This document shows positions 17,365-24,415 of a DNA stretch of 32,924 nt, piece after piece; position 1 is the stretch's first letter; every line of letters starts with the position of its first letter. A program made the translations under genes and the position numbers. The notes under the pieces are model-generated. The model was not told the DNA's origin and made no database searches. It saw only the letters and a program-made list of their open reading frames with translations. Origin of the DNA: Lentisphaerota bacterium (GTDB lineage: Bacteria; Verrucomicrobiota; Kiritimatiellia; UBA8416; JAFGTH01); contig JAFGTH010000202.1 in NCBI GenBank assembly GCA_016934225.1, positions 1-32,924 on the forward strand, given 5' to 3'.

Positions 17365-17742
17365 ATGCCCGAACACCGTAAAGTGCTTGTCGTAGATGAC
17401 GACGAACTGGTACGCGCCGTGATAAACAAAGTCGCCGAACGTCATAATCTCCAGCCTGTTTGGGCAAAAAACGGCAATGAAGCAATAGGACTACTTGCCC
17501 AGAACAATCATTTCTCCGCCATTTTTCTCGATTTGCTGATGCCAAATTGCCCCGGTTGGGATGTTATCGCGTTCATCAAAGATAACGAGCAAACCAAGAA
17601 TCTGCCTATTGTAATCGTTTCCGGAGCGCCTATCTCAGAAAATGAAAAAGAGCGACTTTTGACCAAGGCGACCGCTTTTGTTGATAAAGAGACTTTTAGC
17701 CTTGCGGCATTTGAAAAACTTCTGGAAACGGTACTCACCTGA
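17365..17742 (+). CDS. CheY-like single-domain response regulator
   Basis: The 125-residue protein is a complete receiver: acidic DDDE near the N-terminus, phospho-acceptor D56 in AIFLDLLMP, the Ser of IVIVSGAP, and a late lysine in VDKE. There is no output domain. It follows the second hybrid kinase by 22 bases on the same strand and is the last gene of the signalling cluster. It may act as a phosphate shuttle or sink between the hybrid kinases and the NarL-type regulator, or control a protein target directly. Nothing around it points to chemotaxis. Confidence 0.9.
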   Translation: MPEHRKVLVVDDDELVRAVINKVAERHNLQPVWAKNGNEAIGLLAQNNHFSAIFLDLLMPNCPGWDVIAFIKDNEQTKNLPIVIVSGAPISENEKERLLTKATAFVDKETFSLAAFEKLLETVLT

Positions 17743-17953
17743 ATTGTAACATCTGCTCGTTCTCCCGAACAGAAAGCTATTCTTTATATTTTGCCCGATT
17801 GGCTGTAAAACAGCTTTCATTCATCCGGCAGTTCAGAAGATTTTCGATCTGATTCCAGGTTTTCTCGACTGTCGCATCGCGCCAGTCCCAAAGACGGACA
17901 TCGTTTTATCCCCCGCCTGACACGAAATCGGAAAATGTTCAGGTTTCAGTGAT

Positions 17954-17982
17954 TTGACATGTAGCACATTCTGGAATATCTT
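17954..17982 (+). promoter_or_regulatory. Sigma70-type promoter for the NifX/Mrp group
   Basis: TTGACA (17954-17959) is followed after 17 bp by TATCTT (17977-17982). The -35 box is perfect; the -10 box has two mismatches. Transcription would start near 17989. Confidence 0.45.
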
Positions 17983-18036
17983 TGTGTCTTCAACGGAAAT
18001 TGGGATAGTAAACACGCTCGACTATTAATATTCCTT

Positions 18037-18072
18037 GGCAATGTGTACTGTAGGATTGTAACACACATTGCC
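18037..18072. repeat. 10-bp inverted repeat in the NifX-like gene leader
   Basis: GGCAATGTGT (18037-18046) and ACACATTGCC (18063-18072) are perfect complements around a 16-base loop. There is no T-run. It could be an operator or an RNA stem in the leader. Confidence 0.6.
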
Positions 18073-18234
18073 GAAAATAGATCGGGTGAAATCTGAAAAG
18101 AACGGACGGATTGAATGAGCCCGCAAAACCGACGGATTTGGCAACAGGGTTTGGAGAAACAAAATTATATTTCTGAAGATCATGTTTCCCTGCCAAAAAT
18201 TTTTTGACCCGCATGTTTAATTGGAGAAAAAATA

Positions 18235-18603
18235 ATGAAAATTGTAGTGACATCACTTGGCGAAACTCTTGATTCGCCCGTGGACCAGCGGTTCGGACGC
18301 ACCCGCTATTTCATACTCTACGACACTGATACCGAACAATGGTCTGCTTATAACAACAAACAAAATTTGAACGCGATTCAAGGCGCCGGAATCCAATCCG
18401 GTCAGAAGGTCGGCGACTTGGGCGCGGAAATAATAATTACGGGGCATTGCGGACCAAAAGCATTTACCACTCTTGCCGCATTCGGACTTACAGTCTATAC
18501 AGGCGCTTCAGGAACTGTGAAGGAGGCCATAGACGCGTTTCTGGCCAACAAACTTCAAAAGGTTTCCGGAGCGGATGTCGAAGATCACTACGGCAGCGTC
18601 TAG
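18235..18603 (+). CDS. NifX/NifB-type dinitrogenase iron-molybdenum cofactor-binding domain protein
   Basis: The 122-residue protein starts after GGAGAAAAATA and consists of one Fe-Mo-cofactor-binding-like domain. MKIVVTS opens the first strand, VDQRFGRTRYFILYD is the family signature, and GAEIIITGHCGPKAF and a Gly/Ala/Thr-rich strand follow. Proteins of this type bind iron-sulfur or metal clusters or carry them to other proteins. Many occur in organisms with no nitrogenase, often beside Mrp ATPases, as here. No nif structural gene is visible, so nitrogen fixation should not be inferred. A role in cluster handling with the next gene is likely. Confidence 0.88.
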   Translation: MKIVVTSLGETLDSPVDQRFGRTRYFILYDTDTEQWSAYNNKQNLNAIQGAGIQSGQKVGDLGAEIIITGHCGPKAFTTLAAFGLTVYTGASGTVKEAIDAFLANKLQKVSGADVEDHYGSV

Positions 18604-18692
18604 AAGGCTAATATTGACAGGCTGCTATCTTTTCTTGACTACTCAACAAGAGAAGGGCATGAGTGTATGCAACGAAAGGAAACCAGATATTA

Positions 18693-19931
18693 ATGACCGA
18701 ACATAGCAAATATGATTCCCGTTCCGATACGAATAGTACGGCTCATGCAGCTAAAAAAGAAGACAACGATCCAATGGAAGAACGTCGGCAACTGGCCGAC
18801 CGAATGTCCAAGATTAAACGCAAGATTATCGTGATGTCCGGCAAGGGGGGTGTCGGCAAAAGCACAACCGCTGTGAATTTGGCATTCGCACTTGCAAAGA
18901 AAGGACTGTCTGTGGGTTTGCTTGATGTTGACATACACGGACCCAGTATACCTGCGCTACTCGGCCTTGAAGATCAAAAAATTGCCGGCAACGGCAAGGT
19001 GCTTTTCCCAGTGGATGCTCAAGGATTGAAAGTTATGTCTATCGGGTTTATGCTGCAAAACCGTAATGACGCCATCATCTGGCGCGGCCCAATGAAGCAC
19101 GGTTTAATCAAACAGTTTCTCAAGGACGTTGAATGGGGTTCTCTCGATTATTTGATCGTTGATTCCCCGCCGGGTACAGGCGATGAGCCTCTGACCGTCT
19201 GTCAGTTAATCAACGATCCTTATGGAGCGTTGATTGTTACAACTCCTCAAAAATTGGCGCTTTTGGATGTCCGTAAATCCATTACCTTCTGCCGACAACT
19301 CAATATGCCGGTACTCGGAGTGGTGGAAAATATGAGCGGACTGGTTTGTCCTAAATGCGGAACAGTCGTGGAAGTGTTTAAGACAGAAGGCGCCCGCGCC
19401 ATGGCCGATGAAATGGGCGTGCCGTTCCTCGGCGCCGTACCGTTGGATCCGGACATCGTGTCGGCTTGCGATAACGGCGTTCCATACTTGAGTACATACA
19501 CAAATTCACGTTCAGCGCAGGCGTTCGAGACAATGATACGGTCAGTCATAGAACCCGACGCTCAACCCCCAAACACGATGAGGGAAAACACCATGCGAAT
19601 AGCAATTCCCACTGTTGATGGAAAACTGTCAATGCACTTTGGACACTGTGAACAATTTGCGATTGTTGAGGCAAATATCGCGGCAAAAAAAATCGGGAAT
19701 ATTGAGTTCACGACTCCGCCTCCACATGAACCGGGCGCGCTACCGAAATGGCTGGCCGAACAACAGGCCGATATCATCATCGCCAGCGGTATGGGAACAC
19801 GCGCACAAGGCCTATTTGAGGCACAAAACATCAAAGTGGTCGTGGGAGCTCCGTGTCTTGATCCGATAAGTATCGTCCAGTCTTACATGGATGGCACTTT
19901 GGAAAACGGCGCTAATGTTTGCGATCATTAA
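18693..19931 (+). CDS. mrp: Mrp/NBP35-type P-loop ATPase fused to a NifX-like domain
   Basis: I prefer the ATG at 18693 (412 aa), downstream of GAAAGGA, over an upstream in-frame GTG. After a polar N-terminal tail, residues 50-58 are the deviant Walker A loop GKGGVGKST, followed by LLDVDIHGPS and VDSPPGTGDE, all characteristic of Mrp/ApbC iron-sulfur carrier ATPases. The CPKC motif at 219-222 is the cluster-binding pair that bridges the dimer. From residue 301 a second complete Fe-Mo-cofactor-binding-like domain follows (MRIAIPTVDG, MHFGHCEQFAIVE, ADIIIASGMG). Such fusions occur in anaerobes. A strong internal ribosome site precedes the methionine that begins this domain (19593), so a free C-terminal product is possible. 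Confidence 0.9.
   Translation: MTEHSKYDSRSDTNSTAHAAKKEDNDPMEERRQLADRMSKIKRKIIVMSGKGGVGKSTTAVNLAFALAKKGLSVGLLDVDIHGPSIPALLGLEDQKIAGNGKVLFPVDAQGLKVMSIGFMLQNRNDAIIWRGPMKHGLIKQFLKDVEWGSLDYLIVDSPPGTGDEPLTVCQLINDPYGALIVTTPQKLALLDVRKSITFCRQLNMPVLGVVENMSGLVCPKCGTVVEVFKTEGARAMADEMGVPFLGAVPLDPDIVSACDNGVPYLSTYTNSRSAQAFETMIRSVIEPDAQPPNTMRENTMRIAIPTVDGKLSMHFGHCEQFAIVEANIAAKKIGNIEFTTPPPHEPGALPKWLAEQQADIIIASGMGTRAQGLFEAQNIKVVVGAPCLDPISIVQSYMDGTLENGANVCDH
19580..19595 (+). promoter_or_regulatory. Internal ribosome site and start codon before the NifX-like domain of Mrp
   Basis: GAGGG (19580-19584) lies 8 bases before the in-frame ATG at 19593, which begins exactly at the domain boundary (MRIAIP). The start would give a stand-alone domain of about 112 residues similar to the gene at 18235. 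Confidence 0.5.
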
Positions 19932-19974
19932 AACCTTGAAAACATAATAAAACACAGAAAGGGCGGAAAGGGAC

Positions 19975-21318
19975 ATGAATAAAAAAGATGTGGTTATCGT
20001 GGGGGGCAGCGCGGCAGGTCTCACGGCCGGAATTACTGTCCGCAGACACTATCCAAATAAAACCATCCTGCTTGTCCGAAGCGAAGAACAAGTGCTCATA
20101 CCTTGCGGTATTCCATACATCTACGGCACTGTCGGCAGCCCGGAAAAGAATCTGATCCCTGATACGCTTCTGGAGAAAAACAAAATAGACCTTCTCATAG
20201 CCAACGCCACAAACATTGATACCAATGCGAAAGTACTGAAAACAGACAAAGGCGATGTAAACTATGACCGTATGATTCTTGCCACAGGCTCCATCCCTTC
20301 GGTTCGACCAATGCCCGGATTTGATATGAATGGTGTTTATCCCATTATCAAAACCGTGCCGCATCTGACAGATCTTCAGAAACAACTTAAATCAGCCAAT
20401 GATGTTGTTGTTATCGGGGGTGGATTCATCGGAATCGAATTCGCCGATGAGATCAAGAAAAGCGGCGTGAAAAACGTCACCATAATCGAAATTATGTCCC
20501 ATTGTCTTAATTTGGCTTACGATACCGAGTTCTGCATTGATATGGAAAAACATATTGCGGCTCGAAATATCAACATTATAACTAATGTCAAGGTAGCATG
20601 TGTAAAAGGAAACGGCAAAGTTGAGGCTGTTGAGTTAGAAAACGGGCGGGAAATACCGGCCAATGTTGTCATTCTCGGCACCGGAGCAATGCCTAATGTT
20701 AAACTCGCCGAGAGCGCGGGACTTTCTTTGGCGCCAGACGGGTCTATTGCCGTGGATCGAATGATGAAAACATCTAATAGTTCAATATTTGCATGCGGCG
20801 ATTGTGCTCAAAAGGTATCATTTTTCGGAGGTGTGCCTTCCACACTAAAACTCGCTTCCATTGCGACATTTGAAGCGCGAATTGCGGGCGCCAATCTCTT
20901 TGCCATTAAAAGAGAAAATATCGGCACTGTCGGTGTATGGTCCACCGCTGTGGGCAACCTTGCCGTCGGAACCGCAGGTTTGACAGAAACAATGGCAACG
21001 AAAAACGGCTATGATATCATCAGTGTTTCCGTCGAAGGACCTAATCGCCATCCCGGCGGAATGCCTGGAAGCACGATGACACGTATGAAACTGGTTTTTG
21101 AAAAGTCTTCCGGAATATTGCTTGGCGGCCAGGTAATCGGCGATTCATCCGTGGGTGAACTCATTAATGCATTGTCGGCGTGTATTCAAAAAAGAATGGT
21201 GGCCGAGGATCTGGCAATGTTTCAAACCGGTACTCATCCGGCCTTGACAGCATCGCCTATTGTATATCCGATTGTCACCGCAGCGGAAATGGCTATAGCT
21301 AAAATGTCGAAGACGTGA
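19975..21318 (+). CDS. FAD/NAD(P)-dependent disulfide oxidoreductase, CoA-disulfide reductase/NADH oxidase type
   Basis: The 447-residue protein starts after GGAAAGGG. VVIVGGSAAGLTAGI (7-20) binds FAD. The single redox cysteine C44 in LIPCGIPYIYG matches the CoA-disulfide reductase/NADH oxidase group, which uses one cysteine rather than a CxxxxC pair. VVVIGGGFIGIEFADE (about 142-157) binds NAD(P)H; SSIFACGDCAQ is the second FAD contact. The C-terminal dimerisation domain is present. It lies 43 bases after the Mrp fusion gene, probably in the same operon. Likely roles are CoA or other low-molecular thiol disulfide reduction, NADH oxidation under oxygen stress, or supply of electrons for cluster work. 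The exact acceptor cannot be read from sequence. Confidence 0.88.
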   Translation: MNKKDVVIVGGSAAGLTAGITVRRHYPNKTILLVRSEEQVLIPCGIPYIYGTVGSPEKNLIPDTLLEKNKIDLLIANATNIDTNAKVLKTDKGDVNYDRMILATGSIPSVRPMPGFDMNGVYPIIKTVPHLTDLQKQLKSANDVVVIGGGFIGIEFADEIKKSGVKNVTIIEIMSHCLNLAYDTEFCIDMEKHIAARNINIITNVKVACVKGNGKVEAVELENGREIPANVVILGTGAMPNVKLAESAGLSLAPDGSIAVDRMMKTSNSSIFACGDCAQKVSFFGGVPSTLKLASIATFEARIAGANLFAIKRENIGTVGVWSTAVGNLAVGTAGLTETMATKNGYDIISVSVEGPNRHPGGMPGSTMTRMKLVFEKSSGILLGGQVIGDSSVGELINALSACIQKRMVAEDLAMFQTGTHPALTASPIVYPIVTAAEMAIAKMSKT

Positions 21319-21348
21319 CGTCTTAACGCCGTCTATACGCGCCCTGTT

Positions 21349-21380
21349 AAAAAACTCAGAACGCCCGTAGAAGGGTTCTG
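21349..21380 (-). terminator. Rho-independent terminator of the acetyl-CoA operon
   Basis: On the minus strand CAGAACCC, loop TTCTAC, then GGGCGTTCTG (one bulged C) form a stem that is followed by GAGTTTTTT. It begins 1 base after the deacetylase stop codon and also separates this gene from the convergent flavoprotein gene. Confidence 0.7.
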
Positions 21381-22541
21381 TCATCCTTTTGCACTGTTGA
21401 GTTCAGGGTCAAGGCCATGATACGGAAATAGTGTTGCCTTGATTCGCCCGACGACGCGTTTGACCTCCCTGTCTATCGCCATACGCGTACCGGCATCACT
21501 AATTAATATTCTGTCTCGAAGACCGCCTGTCCATTCCGTTGTCTCCAACATAACCCCACCCATTCCAAGCCCCAGCTCTCCACCACCCTCTTCGCCGCAG
21601 AGAACACGCCAGGCAAGCGCCCAACCACGAACGGTATTCGGCACGTTATAGCCACCGCCACCAGTCATCAGAATCGGCTTCCCGATTGACATTATCATGG
21701 AGATGATATCGGCATGGACATTATTCGTCAGGTTCAGGTGCGCGAGCGGATCGCCCGCCAAACCGTCCATGCCTAATTCCAGAATTACCACATCCGGATC
21801 ATACGCCTTCAACAAGGGAAATGCCGCATTTTGAAACGCATACTTGTAGGCGCCATCATAAGTCCCGACCGGCAGCGGAATATTAACGTTGTAACCCTCG
21901 CCGGCTCCATGGCCTGTTTCGCTTTCCCAGCCAGTACCCGGGAAAAGCGTCTTGCCGTTTTCATGCAACGAAATTGTTATTACATCGTTGCGATCATAAA
22001 ACGCTTTCTGCACGCCATCACAATGATGTACGTCAAGGTCTATGAACGCAACACGTTTGTGGGACTGTGTCAGTATTATTGCAGCCAATACAACGTCATT
22101 CATGTAACAGAACCCACCTGCTTTTTCCGGCTCAGCATGATGAAAACCGCCGGAAGGGTTGAACGCCATAAAAGCCTCGCCGGCAAGAATCAAACGGGCG
22201 CCGGTAATGGATGCTCCGCAGGCCAACGCTACAAAATCGTACATACCCTTGAACACCGGACAATCAGGAGTGCCAAGCCCGGCTTCAAGCGATTCTACGG
22301 TCAAATTTCCGTTTTCAGCCTCGCGAATGATATTCAAATATCTGGCCGTATGGAATAATTCAAGTTCTTGCCGCACTGCCGGAACCGGCGCGCGTTCTTC
22401 AATGTCGGACCCCGTTAATGCGCCAATGGAAACAAGTTTTTTGCGTGTTAACCCTGCGCGATGCGTATTAAAAGGACAGTCCGGAGGATATCCGCCCCGA
22501 TCCAGATCGGGACAATGCAGGAAATATTTCTTCCGTGTCAT
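21381..22541 (-). CDS. Class I/II-type histone deacetylase family protein, AcuC-like
   Basis: The 386-residue protein has the complete zinc-hydrolase site of the arginase/deacetylase fold. It has H134-H135 in GGFHHAE, ligands D168, D170 and H172 in FIDLDVHHCDG, D259 in GMDGLAGDPLAHLNL, and the catalytic tyrosine Y298 in GGGGYN. Bacterial members include AcuC, which removes acetyl groups from acetyl-CoA synthetase in Bacillus, and acetylpolyamine amidohydrolases. Its ATG overlaps the stop of the CoA-transferase/GNAT gene by one base (TAATG on the minus strand), so translation is coupled. That context favours a protein deacetylase acting on the acetyl-CoA enzymes of the same operon. It is the last gene of the operon, followed by a terminator. 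Confidence 0.9.
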   Translation of the reverse strand: MTRKKYFLHCPDLDRGGYPPDCPFNTHRAGLTRKKLVSIGALTGSDIEERAPVPAVRQELELFHTARYLNIIREAENGNLTVESLEAGLGTPDCPVFKGMYDFVALACGASITGARLILAGEAFMAFNPSGGFHHAEPEKAGGFCYMNDVVLAAIILTQSHKRVAFIDLDVHHCDGVQKAFYDRNDVITISLHENGKTLFPGTGWESETGHGAGEGYNVNIPLPVGTYDGAYKYAFQNAAFPLLKAYDPDVVILELGMDGLAGDPLAHLNLTNNVHADIISMIMSIGKPILMTGGGGYNVPNTVRGWALAWRVLCGEEGGGELGLGMGGVMLETTEWTGGLRDRILISDAGTRMAIDREVKRVVGRIKATLFPYHGLDPELNSAKG

Positions 22542-24415
22542 TATGCAAATTCCATACGGAAACTGTACGCATCATCGCCTGGTTCGCTGGTAACCCTGAA
22601 CTCGCTCTTGTTAAGAACCGCCTGCATGGCTTTGTTCTCTATCAAAACTTCAGCGGTGAAACCGCCGATACCGTTTCTCTTGGCAATAACGGCAAGATGC
22701 TTTAACAGAAAAGTTCCTATTCCCTGCTTTTGCCATTCGTCCCTGACAACAAAGGCGACTTCGGCAAAGTTTGTCTTTTCGTTCAGATAATAACGACCTA
22801 TAGCTACAATCTCATCCCCGTACGCTTCCGGAATAGTCGCTACAATCGCAATGTCCTTTCTGTGATCAATAAACACGAAATCCTGAATCTGTTTTCGTGG
22901 AATATGTTTGGCCCGCGACATGAACCTATAATAAATAGTCTGTTGCGACAACGCATAGAACAATTCCTTTAATCGGGGCTCGTCTGTCGGATGCATCGGG
23001 CGTATATTTAACTGGGTTCCGTCATCGAGCACGTGACTTGTTCTGAAACTCGGAGATCCCACAACAATTTTCCCCTCCACATCGGCGTAATCCGGGCTGA
23101 GGTATTTCGCCTCCACCGCTTCGCGCGTTAACTGCGCTCTGAAATCCGGATGCGCTATGGCAATGAGAGCAATTGCGCGTTCCTGTATGCTCTTGCCGTG
23201 CAAATAGGCTACTCCATACTCTGTAACAACGTAATGCACGTCGCCTCTGGTCGTAACCACTCCGGCGCCAAGACTGAGATTGGTTGTAATTCTGGAGACA
23301 GTCCCGTTTTTTGCCGTTGACGGCAGGGCAATAATTACCTTGCCGCCACGCGAACGCGCCGCGCCGCGATTAAAATCCACCTGCCCTCCTATGCCGGAAT
23401 AAAACTGCGTTCCCAATGAGTCGGCGCAAATTTGTCCGGTCAAGTCAACTTCCAGCGCAACATTTATCGCAACCTGTTTGTGCTGACTGCTGATGATATA
23501 CGGATCGTTCACATACTCTGTCGGATAAAATGCAAACATGGGATTATTGTCTATATAGTCGTAAAGTTTTCGGCTGCCCATGCAAAAACTGGCCACTATC
23601 TTTCCACGGTCCACAGATTTCATATTGCCGGTAATCACGCCTGATTCAATAATGTTCATGATCGCGTCCGTGAACATTTCAGTGTGTACTCCCAATTCCT
23701 TCTTATCGGCAAGGAACCGTATGACCGATTGCGGTATTGCTCCGATTCCGAATTCCACTGTTGATCCGTTTTCCACAAGCGCCGCCACATATTCTCCTAT
23801 TTTGTCCAAATCTGCCGACGATTCCTGAGGCGAAATTTCAATGATATCAGCTTCCGAGGGCACCAAGAAATCAATGTCGTACACATGAATGCCGTTGCCC
23901 AGTGTGCGCGGCATTTTCGGGTTAACCTGCGCAATAACAAGGCTCGCGTTCTCCGCCGCGCTTTTCACAATATCAACCGACACTCCAAAACTGCACATAC
24001 CCTGATGGTCCGGCGGCGTCACCTGTATCAACGCCACATCCAGCGGAAGTTGCCCGGAAGAGAACAACGTCGGAATATCAGATAAGAAAATAGGGGTATA
24101 GTTTCCAAGCCCTTCCTGAATCACCTCGCGCACATTCTTCGATATGAAAAAACTATTGACTCTAAAATGCTGAATAAGTTCCCGACTGGCGTAAGGAGCA
24201 GTGCCCAGAGTCAACAGATGAACGATCTCAATATCGCGAAGCTCCTTCTTCCGCGCTACTAGCGCGTTCACCAATTCTTCCGGTTGCGCACAGCCCGTAC
24301 CCACAAAAACTCGCTGTCCGGCCACAATATGCCCAACAGCATCAGATAGCGAAACAATTTGATCCGCGTATTTTTCCAGCCAATTCACATCGTAGGACAC
24401 TGTTGTCTTGCTCAT
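22541..24415 (-). CDS. Acetyl-CoA hydrolase/CoA-transferase fused to a GNAT acetyltransferase domain
   Basis: Residues 1 to about 450 form a complete class I-type acetyl-CoA hydrolase/4-hydroxybutyrate CoA-transferase: early RVFVGTGCAQPEELVNAL, EFGIGAIPQ, and E246 in LGVHTEMFTDAI, the position of the glutamate that forms the CoA thioester in relatives. The GIGGQVDF and VTEYGVAYLHGKS blocks are also present. Residues about 468-624 are a GNAT domain, with RPMHPTDEPRLKEL at its start and the acetyl-CoA loop VRDEWQKQGIGTFLLKHL. This couples CoA exchange on acyl-CoA with acetyl transfer, probably to protein lysines. The start follows TTGGAG, and the ATGA overlap of 4 bases with the upstream synthetase stop indicates coupling. 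Fusions of this kind are known in anaerobes; the acetylation target is an inference. Confidence 0.88.
   Translation of the reverse strand: MSKTTVSYDVNWLEKYADQIVSLSDAVGHIVAGQRVFVGTGCAQPEELVNALVARKKELRDIEIVHLLTLGTAPYASRELIQHFRVNSFFISKNVREVIQEGLGNYTPIFLSDIPTLFSSGQLPLDVALIQVTPPDHQGMCSFGVSVDIVKSAAENASLVIAQVNPKMPRTLGNGIHVYDIDFLVPSEADIIEISPQESSADLDKIGEYVAALVENGSTVEFGIGAIPQSVIRFLADKKELGVHTEMFTDAIMNIIESGVITGNMKSVDRGKIVASFCMGSRKLYDYIDNNPMFAFYPTEYVNDPYIISSQHKQVAINVALEVDLTGQICADSLGTQFYSGIGGQVDFNRGAARSRGGKVIIALPSTAKNGTVSRITTNLSLGAGVVTTRGDVHYVVTEYGVAYLHGKSIQERAIALIAIAHPDFRAQLTREAVEAKYLSPDYADVEGKIVVGSPSFRTSHVLDDGTQLNIRPMHPTDEPRLKELFYALSQQTIYYRFMSRAKHIPRKQIQDFVFIDHRKDIAIVATIPEAYGDEIVAIGRYYLNEKTNFAEVAFVVRDEWQKQGIGTFLLKHLAVIAKRNGIGGFTAEVLIENKAMQAVLNKSEFRVTSEPGDDAYSFRMEFA

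Larger units (their letters stand above)
17743..18234. other. 492-bp gap with promoter and inverted repeat
   Basis: No gene is supported here. A weak stem GCTGT/ACAGC (17802-17814) followed by TTT may end the signalling operon. A promoter candidate lies at 17954-17982 and a 10-bp inverted repeat at 18037-18072. If that promoter is real, the NifX-like gene has a leader of about 245 bases, long enough for post-transcriptional control. I do not recognise a known riboswitch in it. Confidence 0.5.

Noticed and set aside
18235..19931. Nitrogen fixation locus
   Set aside because: NifX-like domains beside Mrp are common without nitrogenase, and no nifHDK or nifB gene is present in the window.
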